DNA of 64,000 nucleotides. It comes from a virus. The DNA is taken from IMG/VR virus record IMGVR_UViG_3300025703_000001, positions 1 to 64,000 of that record; one strand, written 5' to 3'. Made by a program: the position numbers and the translations under genes. The notes below the pieces were generated by a model. It saw only the letters and a list, made by a program, of their open reading frames with translations. It had not been told where the DNA came from and did not search any database. Each line of letters starts with the position of its first letter. Within the stretch, counting starts at the first letter, position 1. Positions 15,901-23,634 of the stretch are shown here, piece after piece.

Positions 15901-16671
15901 TTGGCTACAGAAGGGGCAAAAATTCTCGTCTGGGACGTGGAAACGTCACCCAATCTGGGCTATACGTGGGCGAAATGGGAGCAAAACGTAATCCGCTTTA
16001 AAGAGCAGTGGTCGCTTCTTAGCGTGGCGTGGAAATGGTATGGCGAAAGCAAGACCCACGTTCTCGCACTCAACGACTTTGCAGACTACAAGCCCGGCAG
16101 TCTTGACGATCTGCGATTGACCAAGGAACTCCACAAGCTACTGGACTCCGCCGATATCACTATCGCCCATAATGGCGACCGATTCGATATGCGCAAAGCC
16201 CAGGCCAGATTTGTGGTGCATGGCCTAACACCTCCTAGTCCATCGAAACAGATCGACACGCTAAAGGTAGCGCGCCGAGCGTTTATGTTCAATTCCAATA
16301 CGCTGGACGACCTCGGAGAGATCCTGGGCGTTGGCCGCAAGGTCTCGACTGGCGGCTTCGATCTTTGGATGTCTTGTATGGCTGGCGACGAGGCCGCATG
16401 GAATCGCATGAAGAAGTACAACAAGCAGGACGTGCGATTACTAGAGGATGTCTACACTCGGTTGCGGCCGTGGATCACGGGGCATCCTCACGTCGGATTC
16501 TTCGTGGGCGACCTGGAATGTTGCCCCAAGTGCGGCTCATCCAGCTTAACCAAACAGGGATTTAAGTACAACCGCACAACCAAAATGCAGCAGTACAAAT
16601 GTAACGGTTGCGGCGGGTGGTGCTCTAGTAGAATCTCGGAGAAGTCCGAGACACCAGCACTGGTTAACTGA
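15901..16671 (+). CDS. DEDDy 3'-5' exonuclease (DnaQ/RNase H-like) with zinc ribbon
   Basis: 256 aa. TTG start preferred because AGGAG lies 7 bases upstream. ExoI motif VWDVETSP (D, E), ExoII around IAHNGDRFDMRKA, ExoIII YNKQDVRLLEDVY (Y-x3-D), i.e. the DEDDy class. A C-terminal zinc ribbon CPKCGS...CNGCGG follows. It probably trims DNA or RNA 3' ends in replication or repair. It starts a four-gene plus-strand run that ends with lysis candidates. Confidence 0.8.
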   Translation: MATEGAKILVWDVETSPNLGYTWAKWEQNVIRFKEQWSLLSVAWKWYGESKTHVLALNDFADYKPGSLDDLRLTKELHKLLDSADITIAHNGDRFDMRKAQARFVVHGLTPPSPSKQIDTLKVARRAFMFNSNTLDDLGEILGVGRKVSTGGFDLWMSCMAGDEAAWNRMKKYNKQDVRLLEDVYTRLRPWITGHPHVGFFVGDLECCPKCGSSSLTKQGFKYNRTTKMQQYKCNGCGGWCSSRISEKSETPALVN

Positions 16672-17066
16672 TGGCCAAGGGCATCCGCGATCAAGACAAG
16701 ATTGAGCAACGCGTCAACGATCTCACAGATCGTCTCGCACGCGACTTCGACCTGGGATGGATGACGTTCAAGAACTCATTTGACTCGGCTATCGATGGCG
16801 ATCGGATCGTATGCCAGACTTTTTGCGACTGGGAATACCGCCAGGCCACTTTCAAGTGGAACACGCACCAACTGTCATCCATGCAAGACGATGAGCTAGA
16901 ACTCACGGCCATTCACGAAATGGTCCATTGTCTCAACGCTGTCCTTTGGGAATCGCTACCACCCAAACGACAAAACAACATGACCAAGCTCAACGAACTG
17001 TCCGTCGAGAACATCACCCGCGTAATCGCCCACCTCTATCGCAAGGACGGAAATGCCCGATCTTAA
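16671..17066 (+). CDS. HExxH metalloprotease-like protein
   Basis: 131 aa; the ATG overlaps the exonuclease stop (TGATG). Contains AIHEMVHCLN, a zincin HExxH motif, preceded by a beta strand (ATFKWNTHQL) as in small phage SprT-like or ImmA-like zinc peptidases. The third ligand is not obvious. The target is unknown; it could be protein processing during infection. Confidence 0.6.
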   Translation: MAKGIRDQDKIEQRVNDLTDRLARDFDLGWMTFKNSFDSAIDGDRIVCQTFCDWEYRQATFKWNTHQLSSMQDDELELTAIHEMVHCLNAVLWESLPPKRQNNMTKLNELSVENITRVIAHLYRKDGNARS

Positions 17067-17766
17067 ACTAGGTAAACTGGACGCGGTACGCTCACTCCGG
17101 CTGAGCGACCTCGCCGCCTACACAACGCACAAGCTCCCAGCACCACCGGCAAGTGTCGACGCTCCCACCAATGTTCAGTGGGGCATGGACTCCAATGACA
17201 GTCTGGGCGATTGCACGATTGCGGCAGTGGATCACCTGATCGCCGCATGGAACGCCGACCTTGACGAGCAAGATCCACGTCCCGCCGATGGGGAGATTCA
17301 AGCAACATACTTCTCTCTGACCGGCGGACAGGATACCGGACTCAACGAGCAGCAAGTCCTCCAGACCTGGCAGTCGACGGGACTGTTCGGCAACAAGATC
17401 GCAGCGTTCGCTCCGTTCAGCACGAGCAACATCGTGGAGATGCACCAGGCGGTTGCGTTCTATCGTGGCGCCTATCTCGGCATCCAGTGCCCGCAGTCGG
17501 CGCAGCAACAGTTCTCAGAAGGCAAGCCGTGGACCTACGTGCCCGGTTCGCCCGTTGAAGGTGGCCACGCCATCTGTGCCGTGGGCTACACGCCCACCAC
17601 TCTTCTCTGCGTCTCGTGGGGCGCTCTGGTGGAAGTGACCTACACCTTCTTGGCGCATTTCCTTGACGAAGCGTGGGTTGCCGTCAGCCACGAACTCGTG
17701 GAGCATGGCAACGACGGATACGGACTCGACACATCTGCATTACTGGCAGACATCGCCAGCATCTAA
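17053..17766 (+). CDS. papain-fold (C39-like) cysteine peptidase-like protein, endolysin candidate
   Basis: 237 aa, overlapping the metalloprotease gene by 14 bases. Has the Cys motif WGMDSNDSLGDCTIAAVDH, a His motif EGGHAICAVGY and a following CVSWGALVEV strand, matching papain-like C39/NlpC-type folds. It lies directly before the holin candidate, which makes a peptidoglycan amidase or endopeptidase role plausible, although no cell-wall-binding domain was seen. It could instead be a processing protease. Confidence 0.6.
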   Translation: MPDLKLGKLDAVRSLRLSDLAAYTTHKLPAPPASVDAPTNVQWGMDSNDSLGDCTIAAVDHLIAAWNADLDEQDPRPADGEIQATYFSLTGGQDTGLNEQQVLQTWQSTGLFGNKIAAFAPFSTSNIVEMHQAVAFYRGAYLGIQCPQSAQQQFSEGKPWTYVPGSPVEGGHAICAVGYTPTTLLCVSWGALVEVTYTFLAHFLDEAWVAVSHELVEHGNDGYGLDTSALLADIASI

Positions 17767-17781
17767 CAAAAAGGAGAAAGC

Positions 17782-18060
17782 ATGGCAAAGGTTTCTACAT
17801 CGACGGTGGTGGCAGCTACAACGCTGACGCCTCTCGCAAGAGTGATCCGCACGATCCTGCAGACCGTCCTAGCGTTCGGCGCGTCGTTCCCGACCTTGAT
17901 CGTTCTCGTCCATCTCACCGCGGCCCAAACGGCCGAGTATTCCAGCATCGTTGCCGGTCTCGTCCTGGTGGCATCGACGGTCCAGAACCTGCTGGAACAC
18001 TTCAATGTGTTGCCGGTGACTGGAGCGAAGGCTGCGAGTAACGTACCTGTATTGAAGTAA
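17782..18060 (+). CDS. putative holin
   Basis: 92 aa, with ribosome site AAAAAGGAG. Two hydrophobic segments (ILQTVLAFGASFPTLIVLVH and YSSIVAGLVLVASTVQNLL) and a short polar C-terminus. Small size, two membrane passes and position after the endolysin candidate at the end of the late operon fit a holin. Confidence 0.65.
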   Translation: MAKVSTSTVVAATTLTPLARVIRTILQTVLAFGASFPTLIVLVHLTAAQTAEYSSIVAGLVLVASTVQNLLEHFNVLPVTGAKAASNVPVLK

Positions 18061-18092
18061 CCGGATTGCAAAACCCGGTCTAAAAGCATTGC

Positions 18093-18130
18093 AATCCCCC
18101 GCCTCGGTCTACGGACTAGGGCGGGGGATT
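18093..18130 (+). terminator. terminator of the late operon
   Basis: AATCCCCCGCC / GGCGGGGGATT, an 11-bp GC-rich stem followed by TTTG, 30 bases after the holin stop. On the opposite strand it is followed by CTTTTA, so it may also stop minus-strand transcription. Confidence 0.8.
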
Positions 18131-18210
18131 TTGCTATGCCCAAACAGAGGGCCACCGCGGGAGAGCGTTGGCGAGACTAGGCGGGAGTCATCACTCTCAA
18201 CCGCGGTAAC

Positions 18211-18251
18211 CCTGTTGCGCAGTGGTTCATCCAGACCACCACGCAACACGG
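18211..18251. terminator. second hairpin between convergent operons
   Basis: Stem TGTTGCG / CGCAACA (18213-18219 with 18242-18248), then a 2x2 CA mismatch, then GTGGT / ACCAC around an 8-base loop. It lies directly before the stop of the first minus-strand gene. No T-run, so termination is inferred from position. The rest of 18131-18251 shows no gene. Confidence 0.5.
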
Positions 18252-18464
18252 TCACCCGATCCACTCGTCGTTATCCTCCAGTGCGCAAAGAATGGACTCA
18301 GCTAGATCAAGGTAGCGGCACTGCACGTCAGCCCTCAGATCATCAAACAAGGGCACACCAGCGCCCACGAACCGAACATCGCTGTAGTAGCAAACCTTAG
18401 AGATGATTATGGCGTTACGTGCCCGCAGGTCATCATCCGTCGTTACCTCCACGATTCCGTCCAT
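18252..18464 (-). CDS. hypothetical protein, 70 aa
   Basis: Last gene of the minus-strand block. Acidic (MDGIVEVTTDDDLRARN... ending LEDNDEWIG). Its start overlaps the end of the upstream membrane protein gene by 22 bases, indicating coupled translation. No family recognised. Confidence 0.55.
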   Translation of the reverse strand: MDGIVEVTTDDDLRARNAIIISKVCYYSDVRFVGAGVPLFDDLRADVQCRYLDLAESILCALEDNDEWIG

Positions 18465-18709
18465 TCCTGCGGCACTCCATCGGGCATGCTGACGTGCGTC
18501 CGTGGGTACATGTCCTCAGTCTCCACCGGCTCACATTCGCCATCACGAGACCAGTCGTACACCTGCCACCCGTGGTGCAATTCCCATCGCCTCATCCATT
18601 TCATTGCGGCGGTCCCAAGACCGACACCCAGCATCCCCATAAACAAGAGTCCGAATATGATCCATACGAACCACCGCAGACACTCCGTGAATAGATCAGT
18701 AGCACTCAT
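18443..18709 (-). CDS. small membrane protein, 88 aa
   Basis: One strong membrane segment (WFVWIIFGLLFMGMLGVGLG) near the N-terminus and a polar, Trp-rich C-terminal part. It overlaps the zinc-ribbon gene upstream by 14 bases. It could act at the host membrane; no family recognised. Confidence 0.6.
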   Translation of the reverse strand: MSATDLFTECLRWFVWIIFGLLFMGMLGVGLGTAAMKWMRRWELHHGWQVYDWSRDGECEPVETEDMYPRTHVSMPDGVPQEWTESWR

Positions 18710-18914
18710 CGGGGATCACCTCAATCTTTCGTTCACAATTCGGACACTCCGCCTCGCCCACATTCTCGCCCGTCACCCACCGCGTATACACGCCAACGAA
18801 TGCCAGATCACAGGTTGGGCAGAATATGTCCTCCTCCGTTTCATCCTCAACCTGCACGTCCCAAGGATTCATTTCCCAAGACTTCAGTCTGCGCGGTTGG
18901 GGCGTCGAGAACAT
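18696..18914 (-). CDS. zinc-ribbon protein, leaderless
   Basis: About 72 aa with two CxxC pairs (CPTC and CPNC) about 33 residues apart. The ATG at 18914 lies six bases after the predicted -10 box, so the transcript probably starts at the ATG itself. A GTG six bases upstream is too close to the -10. First gene of a three-gene minus-strand unit with its own promoter. Confidence 0.7.
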   Translation of the reverse strand: MFSTPQPRRLKSWEMNPWDVQVEDETEEDIFCPTCDLAFVGVYTRWVTGENVGEAECPNCERKIEVIPDECY

Positions 18915-18920
18915 ACCCAC

Positions 18921-18948
18921 ATTGTAACTATTGCTAAACGGTTGTCAA
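18921..18948 (-). promoter_or_regulatory. promoter, leaderless type
   Basis: -35 TTGACA (perfect), spacer 16, -10 TACAAT (5 of 6), then GTGGGT and ATG. The predicted transcription start coincides with the start codon. Confidence 0.75.
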
Positions 18949-18955
18949 GAGGTTT

Positions 18956-19396
18956 CTACCACGCAGCGCAGCCGCCCTGGTCCGGCGGATCAAACTGAAT
19001 ACGCTCCGCAACCATAATCTGAGTATCCTCAGACAGATCGCTACCACCGCCATTGCCATACCAATTCACAGCACTGATCCCAAGTCCATCCGGATACGCC
19101 GAACCCTGCGGATACCAGCTGCCGCCATTCTCGCACACATTGACGCGGGACCACTCGACACGCTCGTATGGAGTGACCGTATCAATAGGGCCAGCGGGAG
19201 CCGTTGTGGTGGTCGTTGTGGTCGGCGGATCGTACAAAGCCGCTATCGGCGGTAACAGTTCCGTCCGTGGCTGAGAATAGATCACGGGGGCCGATGGTGG
19301 CATTCTAAACGATGCCGGGGCGTTCATGGATGCTGCAATTAGTAGAGTTGCGGCTAGCATTGAGCCAGCGATGATGAATGCCGAGCGGAGTCGCAT
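18956..19396 (-). CDS. Rpf-like transglycosylase with membrane anchor or signal peptide
   Basis: 146 aa from the ATG at 19396 (another start at 19426 follows AGAGAGG). Hydrophobic N-terminus (AFIIAGSMLAATLLIAAS), a poly-Thr linker, and a C-terminal resuscitation-promoting-factor-like domain: WSRVNVCENGGSWYPQGSAY, GLGISAVNWYG and EDTQIMVAERIQ ending GCAAW. In Rpf/lysozyme-like enzymes the Glu of the xCExGG motif cleaves peptidoglycan. Rpf domains are typical of actinobacteria. Encoded in the early block rather than with the lysis genes, it may remodel or wake the host wall rather than lyse it. Confidence 0.7.
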   Translation of the reverse strand: MRLRSAFIIAGSMLAATLLIAASMNAPASFRMPPSAPVIYSQPRTELLPPIAALYDPPTTTTTTTAPAGPIDTVTPYERVEWSRVNVCENGGSWYPQGSAYPDGLGISAVNWYGNGGGSDLSEDTQIMVAERIQFDPPDQGGCAAW

Positions 19397-19578
19397 CGAC
19401 ACCTCGCTTTCGGGTCGGGCGTACATAACGCCTCTCTCTGAGTTTGGTGTTTCTTGCGGACCCCGCCTACGCATTCGCGGTTCAGTCCCGGTACCGGAAG
19501 GGTATGCGGGCCTAGACGACTAACGCCATGAACTGTGCAGCGGGTGTGTTGCTGTCCGTAGTGCAAATGGGGTATGCG

Positions 19579-19764
19579 CTACATGGCCTCCATTACCGAC
19601 CGACCATGCTGGCCATCAAGAATGATCGACGTGTTGACCGTCAGGCGATAGCACGCTTGCGGACGGAATCCAGGATTCGCCACCGTCGCTTCGTCCAGCG
19701 TGACCTCACCCGTGCTCAGCAACGCACGCAGCACCCTGGCAAGATCAGACTCGGTTGTAGGCAT
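19579..19764 (-). CDS. hypothetical protein, 61 aa
   Basis: The ATG overlaps the stop of the upstream membrane gene (TAATG). Starts MPTTESDLARVLRALLST; helical then beta. It may be a small alpha/beta domain. No family recognised. The 100 bases downstream, up to the Rpf-like gene, hold no convincing ORF. Confidence 0.5.
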   Translation of the reverse strand: MPTTESDLARVLRALLSTGEVTLDEATVANPGFRPQACYRLTVNTSIILDGQHGRSVMEAM

Positions 19765-19976
19765 TACGGAATCCAACTGGTTACACGATCCAGTAATCCC
19801 CAACCGCCGTACACAACGAGAAAGAACGGCCAGAACACTAGCATCAGCAGGAACCCTGGACGGATCTCGTTCTCCGTCTCAAACGGCGTCCAGTCACGCC
19901 AGACGCCGAACACGGCAACGCCAATGCCGCAGATAACATAGGCCACGCTGACGATAACGATTTGGGTAACGCTCAT
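19764..19976 (-). CDS. small two-span membrane protein, 70 aa
   Basis: Two membrane segments (IVIVSVAYVICGIGVAVFG and FLLMLVFWPFFLVVYGGWG) with a short charged loop between them. Start at 19976 because ATGA overlaps the stop of the zinc-ribbon gene upstream. Could be an accessory holin or an inner-membrane exclusion factor. Confidence 0.6.
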   Translation of the reverse strand: MSVTQIVIVSVAYVICGIGVAVFGVWRDWTPFETENEIRPGFLLMLVFWPFFLVVYGGWGLLDRVTSWIP

Positions 19977-20107
19977 CCTGGGCACCCACACATTTCGTAC
20001 TCACCTTCCGGCTCAGGGTCGCCCTCAACCCAGTTTAGCGGCCAGCGACAGAAGTCGAATGGCGGTCCGTGGGGGTGACCACATAGCGGGCAGCCGAGAT
20101 CAGTCAC
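19973..20107 (-). CDS. 44-aa zinc-ribbon protein
   Basis: GTG start overlapping the upstream stop (GTGACTGA). CPLCGHPHG near the N-terminus, a Cys at residue 20 and CGCPG at the C-terminus give a treble-clef-like Cys set. Flanked on both sides by 4-8 base overlaps. Confidence 0.55.
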   Translation of the reverse strand: MTDLGCPLCGHPHGPPFDFCRWPLNWVEGDPEPEGEYEMCGCPG

Positions 20108-20276
20108 GATGCACCGACACGTGGAACAACAACCATTCCAGGCTCCAATAGTCAGTCATGCTATGACGGATCGGCACCCACGTCCACCCGCCGCCAATCC
20201 ACAGGGCAATGGAGGGTTTGGTGCTTATCCACGCCTGCGTTCGGTTGCCTTTGTTCATGGATGCGTGTGTGCTCAT
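20100..20276 (-). CDS. 58-aa Trp-rich hypothetical protein
   Basis: The ATG overlaps the upstream TGA (ATGA) and the stop overlaps the next GTG. Contains WIGGGWTWVP and a C-terminal hydrophobic stretch (WSLEWLLFHVSV), possibly membrane-associated. No family recognised. Confidence 0.5.
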   Translation of the reverse strand: MSTHASMNKGNRTQAWISTKPSIALWIGGGWTWVPIRHSMTDYWSLEWLLFHVSVHRD

Positions 20277-20497
20277 CCGTATTCACCCGCCCGTATGGCG
20301 GCACTGATGACGGATAATTGCTCCACCGCATCCCACCATCCGCTGTCGTAACTTTGAGCCTTGGCGGTATCCATTTCCGTAGAATGCTCGTCTGGCTCAA
20401 ATGGCTCAGGTTTGTGCTTCATCATCAACTCGTCAATCAGCGCCAGTAGCCAGTGGTCTGCTCTCCGATCCGAAGGAAAGTGCGCCTTTTCAGACAT
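20273..20497 (-). CDS. hypothetical protein, 74 aa
   Basis: Starts MSEKAHFPSDRR; the ATGTCTGAA start lies inside a copy of the dispersed boundary repeat (20471-20497). Helical, with a DSGWWDAVEQLSVI segment. Overlaps the next gene by four bases. Confidence 0.6.
   Translation of the reverse strand: MSEKAHFPSDRRADHWLLALIDELMMKHKPEPFEPDEHSTEMDTAKAQSYDSGWWDAVEQLSVISAAIRAGEYG
20471..20497 (+). repeat. gene-boundary repeat (coding copy)
   Basis: GAAGGAAAGT, a 6-base spacer, then TTTTCAGACAT on the plus strand. On the minus strand it supplies the ATGTCTGAA start of the 74-aa gene. Confidence 0.55.
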
Positions 20498-20517
20498 TAT
20501 CGAAGAAGTAGCGGGGA

Positions 20518-20913
20518 TCAGGCATGGTCATGGATCTGCTTGGCCATGGCAGCGCACTCGGCCTTCACTTCGTCCAGGGTCCAGTGGTGGCCCTCACGCG
20601 TGATGCCCGCCACGCCGTAGTCGGTGTAGTCGCCAGCGTGAGCGCAGTCGAAGCCGAACCAGTTGCCCTCGGTCGCTCCGTGCGGCACACCGCTGAACGT
20701 GATGCCGCCGTGGACTGAGATCAGGCCCTCCGGCGTGTGCTCGTAGCAGCCGTCATGGCCGCACAGGGGCGAGCTGTAGCCCTTGTCGGCCCACGGGTGG
20801 CCCTCAGGCAGTCGGACGTAACCACAGAACCACGGGCACTCAATGGCGAGGCACTCGTAGCCCGTCGCCTCATCGGTCCATGGGTGGGTCGCCTTGATGT
20901 CGTCAGCCGGCAT
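20518..20913 (-). CDS. conserved phage protein of the FGFDCAHAGD type
   Basis: 131 aa. Start at 20913 (AAAGGA 8 bases upstream). Contains HGGITFSGVPHG and WFGFDCAHAGDYTDYG, a pattern known from hypothetical proteins of many actinophages and some bacteria, plus Cys/His residues (ECPWFCGY, CGHDGCYEH) that may bind a metal. Function unknown. Confidence 0.65.
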   Translation of the reverse strand: MPADDIKATHPWTDEATGYECLAIECPWFCGYVRLPEGHPWADKGYSSPLCGHDGCYEHTPEGLISVHGGITFSGVPHGATEGNWFGFDCAHAGDYTDYGVAGITREGHHWTLDEVKAECAAMAKQIHDHA

Positions 20914-20954
20914 TCTCAGTCCTTTCACAGAGCTTTTGATCGCTAATAGGTTGG

Positions 20955-21206
20955 TCAGGCATCGCAGACCGCCTTCCCGCCGAAGTGGGCGCAGATGTAC
21001 TTCTCGTCACAGAGCGTCATGTCCTCTGGGTGCCCGACGAACAGGATCAGCGTTTCCTCGTCCTCGTCGTAGTCGGTTTCCTCGATCGGCCAGTCCCAGC
21101 CGCAATGCAACTTCACCGTCACGTCGTCGCAGTACCGCATCAGAAGATCGCGGAGCTGCCCCACGGTACGCGGAGCGTCCCCTATTTGCTGCGTTTCATC
21201 CGTCAT
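20955..21206 (-). CDS. acidic hypothetical protein, 83 aa
   Basis: Start at 21206 overlaps the upstream stop. Contains a WPIEETDYDEDEETLILFVG segment; the pattern (LRDLLMRYCDDVTVKL, then a strand) is a common small phage alpha/beta protein. No function known. Confidence 0.6.
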   Translation of the reverse strand: MTDETQQIGDAPRTVGQLRDLLMRYCDDVTVKLHCGWDWPIEETDYDEDEETLILFVGHPEDMTLCDEKYICAHFGGKAVCDA

Positions 21207-21427
21207 TTGGAGTACCCGAACGTGGTCTGAGGCGGGGTCGGCTGGCACTTCGGGCAACGACCATCAGTCAGGGGATGGCGACATTTCGCACAGCCGAGAT
21301 GGGTTTCGACCTGGTTCAGAATGTCCAGGTGGTCCTCGATCGACTTCATGATGTTCGGGCCGATCACCTTCCGGCGTTCGCCCACAATCCGCTCGACGTA
21401 GTCCTGGAACTCGCCCACATCGCTCAT
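21203..21427 (-). CDS. helical protein with zinc ribbon, 74 aa
   Basis: Helical N-terminus (EFQDYVERIVGERRKVI) and a C-terminal CAKC-x9-CPKC ribbon. Four-base overlaps on both sides. Confidence 0.6.
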   Translation of the reverse strand: MSDVGEFQDYVERIVGERRKVIGPNIMKSIEDHLDILNQVETHLGCAKCRHPLTDGRCPKCQPTPPQTTFGYSK

Positions 21428-21594
21428 ATCTCACTCCCATCGCTTATCGCTGCCGTGAGCTGGGCGCAGCAATGGGTATCTAGGTTGTCCTCCCGCACGA
21501 ACTGGCCGCACAGGGAGCACCGCAGCCGATCACCACACAGAGAGCAAACCGACGAGCCGTGCCAATAGCAACCGCTCATGCAGCCCTCAGACAT
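21424..21594 (-). CDS. 56-aa Cys-rich zinc-binding protein, paralogue 1
   Basis: Starts MSEGCMSGCYWHG, with CSLCGDRLRCSLCG and HCC. The ATGTCTGA start overlaps the upstream stop, and this start gives the same length as its paralogue at 40654-40824; the two share 43 of 56 residues. An ATG one codon upstream is also preceded by AAGGAGG. Treble-clef or rubredoxin-like metal binding is inferred from Cys spacing; the role may be nucleic-acid or protein binding. Confidence 0.65.
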   Translation of the reverse strand: MSEGCMSGCYWHGSSVCSLCGDRLRCSLCGQFVREDNLDTHCCAQLTAAISDGSEI

Positions 21595-21877
21595 CATCAC
21601 GCACCTCCTTCGGATACTGCTGTGGATTTGCGCTGTGATCGTGCAGCGGGTTGTCGCACCCACACGGCGGGTCCTCCGTCACCGTGCGTTCGATGAAGTC
21701 GAACGAGTACCCGCAGGCGTTGTGAGCGGCAAGGTACGGAGCGACCCGATCTATCTCGGCCCGCAGGGTGTCGACCGTCGCGAGCCATCGCTCGTTGCGG
21801 TAGGTGGAACCTTCCCGCGCCCGCTCAAGCTCCAAGTCGGTCAGAGGTTCCGCATTAGTGGACGAGTTCTCTGTCAT
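21587..21877 (-). CDS. hypothetical protein, 96 aa
   Basis: N-terminal helices (DLELEREREG-like, residues 14-25; VDTLRAEIDRVAPYL) and a C-terminal Cys/His patch (PPCGCDNPLHDHS). ATGA overlap with the upstream gene. No family recognised. Confidence 0.55.
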   Translation of the reverse strand: MTENSSTNAEPLTDLELERAREGSTYRNERWLATVDTLRAEIDRVAPYLAAHNACGYSFDFIERTVTEDPPCGCDNPLHDHSANPQQYPKEVRDDV

Positions 21878-22137
21878 GCCGACACCTGATCGGGGTGCTC
21901 GCTCTTAGGCTTGCCACAATCCCCGCATGGGTCGATGATGCCCTGGGGCTTCCTGTGGTTCCATCCGCCCCACTTGCGCCAGGTGTGCATCCTCTTGGGC
22001 GGATCGGTGGTCATTGACCGCAGACGCCGGACCTGTTCGCACGACGGCATGTAGCCGACGAGTACGCCGTCCTGGTCGGTCACTGTGGGCCATGACCGCA
22101 CCACGGCATCGAACTGGGCCGAGTTGATTGGACCCAT
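21874..22137 (-). CDS. hypothetical protein with C-terminal Cys/His motif, 87 aa
   Basis: Contains CEQVRRLR and a C-terminal DPCGDCGKPKSEH, possibly a metal knuckle. It starts directly after the stop of the upstream ClpX-zinc-like gene. Confidence 0.55.
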   Translation of the reverse strand: MGPINSAQFDAVVRSWPTVTDQDGVLVGYMPSCEQVRRLRSMTTDPPKRMHTWRKWGGWNHRKPQGIIDPCGDCGKPKSEHPDQVSA

Positions 22138-22479
22138 TTACCTGGCCTCCTGCGGCTCGTCGGTGAACTCCAAGTACGCCTTGACGGCAACGCTGGCCAT
22201 CTGGTCGGCGAAGACCCTGACCTCACAACCGACGTAGCCGTGGAGGATCGCTGCCGTCGCCGCTTCCAGCGCCCGCTTGTGGAACGCCGTGCAGTCCTCG
22301 CAGATGTATGCCCCCGACTCCGGCTCAACGGTGCAACGCTTCGCGCCGCTGGCGCAGCAGTCGCAGGTCACGCCGTCTGGCGCTGGCTCGGGTCCACCAG
22401 TAGGCGTCATGTTCGACATCTGGATGTCGTGCGGGAACGTGTCTGAGAAATCTTCCTCAATCATTTGGTCATCCGTCAT
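22138..22479 (-). CDS. protein with ClpX-like C4 zinc finger
   Basis: 113 aa from ATG 22479 (a TTG lies four codons upstream). The middle reads CDCCASGAKRC...YICEDCTAFHKRAL, close to the N-terminal C4 finger of ClpX (CSFC...YICDEC) that dimerises and binds adaptors. No ATPase domain is present. It might recruit or decoy host Clp protease; that is inference only. Confidence 0.55.
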   Translation of the reverse strand: MTDDQMIEEDFSDTFPHDIQMSNMTPTGGPEPAPDGVTCDCCASGAKRCTVEPESGAYICEDCTAFHKRALEAATAAILHGYVGCEVRVFADQMASVAVKAYLEFTDEPQEAR

Positions 22480-22642
22480 GATTATCCGCAACCACCTTCA
22501 TCTTGCCAGCAGATCCGACGTACGGACCGTTGGGACCAGCGACCTTGCCGCTACCACAACCTGCGCACTCCACCCAACAGGATAGTCCAGAACCGCGCAC
22601 AATGGGGTTGTGTTTTGTTGGAATGTCGGGGATTTCAAACAT
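22469..22642 (-). CDS. 57-aa small protein with CxxC pair
   Basis: Starts MFEIPDIPTKHNPIVRG; contains CWVECAGCGSGK. Start chosen by overlap with the stop of the gene upstream. No family recognised. Confidence 0.5.
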   Translation of the reverse strand: MFEIPDIPTKHNPIVRGSGLSCWVECAGCGSGKVAGPNGPYVGSAGKMKVVADNHDG

Positions 22643-23024
22643 AGATTTGGCACTCCGTGAACCGAACCGCACCCACCGTGTCGGGCGGACACTCAGGCAT
22701 CGCCTCGTCATCAGGGAACCGCTCCGCTCGATAAGTGTGACGAGGGTTCAGCCACTTTCGGTCCACATCCTCTAGCTGCTCTGCCCACCCGTCCATCTTG
22801 GCGTTGTCCCAAAGCGCCTGAATAAACCACCGTCGGTCCCAGTGACCTACGGCATAGGCAACTTCTCCGTCTTCGTCTGTCGTCACGAACGGCACCGTCA
22901 CATAGGTCCCATGCCGGAATCTCAGCACCGACCACCACCAGCGCCATCCACGGCCAACGACTCGCATGTTCAACTTAGGACGGCTAGAACTGTCAAACGG
23001 TTGAAAGTTCTCGTTTTCGGTCAT
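22635..23024 (-). CDS. conserved hypothetical protein, about 129 aa
   Basis: TGATG overlap with the upstream stop fixes the start at 23024. Trp-rich (GRGWRWWWSVLRF), then a DEDGEVAYAVGHWDRRWF stretch; ends FTECQIYV. A small beta-rich domain is likely; function unknown. Confidence 0.55.
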   Translation of the reverse strand: MTENENFQPFDSSSRPKLNMRVVGRGWRWWWSVLRFRHGTYVTVPFVTTDEDGEVAYAVGHWDRRWFIQALWDNAKMDGWAEQLEDVDRKWLNPRHTYRAERFPDDEAMPECPPDTVGAVRFTECQIYV

Positions 23025-23536
23025 CACCATGTCCTGTGCTGTTCGTGGACGGATTCCTGACCATCGTAGTCATGGATGTACCATTCCGCATCCGATGGCA
23101 CCTCTACAATTCGTAGCTTGGCGTGTTCGCCGTCCGCTTCCTTGCCCAGTTCCCTGACGACGCGAACCAAAAGAGGGTGGGAGCGGTTGTCGCTGAGCCA
23201 GCAATCCCACAAGTAATCAGGAGCGTTGAAACTCAGTCCACCACGGTAAATGATTTCGCCTTCGACATCCTCGGTATCGTCGCTGTAGTCGATCACGGGA
23301 ACGCCCCACTCAATCAACCTCTGGTAAGCGGCCTGGCTAATGCCAAAACCACCCCAGCATCCATTCACGACTACCGAATTGTGCAACTCCTCTTGGATCG
23401 GGAACATCTTGGCGTGATCCAGACAGGCGCGTCCGCCCCATCCTTCCGCATGGTTGTCCATCACGTAGTGAGTGGCCGGATTCTGGCACTTGACATAGTT
23501 CTGCGGGTCTTCCCACCGTCCGAGTTCGCAAGTCAT
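23024..23536 (-). CDS. conserved phage protein of the EYDG...HRTW type
   Basis: 170 aa from the second ATG (23536), which sits 7 bases after GAAAGGAC; the first ATG (23542) is too close to it. Contains VVVNGCWGGFGISQAAYQRL and LRIVEVPSDAEWYIHDYDG ending HRTW, a pattern seen in many uncharacterised phage proteins. First gene after the promoter at 23606-23634. Confidence 0.65.
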   Translation of the reverse strand: MTCELGRWEDPQNYVKCQNPATHYVMDNHAEGWGGRACLDHAKMFPIQEELHNSVVVNGCWGGFGISQAAYQRLIEWGVPVIDYSDDTEDVEGEIIYRGGLSFNAPDYLWDCWLSDNRSHPLLVRVVRELGKEADGEHAKLRIVEVPSDAEWYIHDYDGQESVHEQHRTW

Positions 23537-23605
23537 GGTCATGTCCTTTCAGACTAGCAGCTGGGTGCTGCCGATCTCTGTTGTCTGTGTTTTGTTCATG
23601 TATCT

Positions 23606-23634
23606 ATTATGCGCCTGTGTAACTCAGTTGTCAA
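23606..23634 (-). promoter_or_regulatory. promoter with 5' leader
   Basis: -35 TTGACA, spacer 17, -10 CATAAT (5 of 6). Unlike the leaderless set it leaves about 60 bases before a Shine-Dalgarno-led ATG (23536). The -35 overlaps the end of the gene upstream. Confidence 0.75.

Noticed and set aside
18160-18251. A tRNA-like sequence (GTGGTTCATCCAGACCAC)
   Set aside because: No 7-base T-loop consensus, no anticodon stem or acceptor pairing; the bases form one long hairpin instead.
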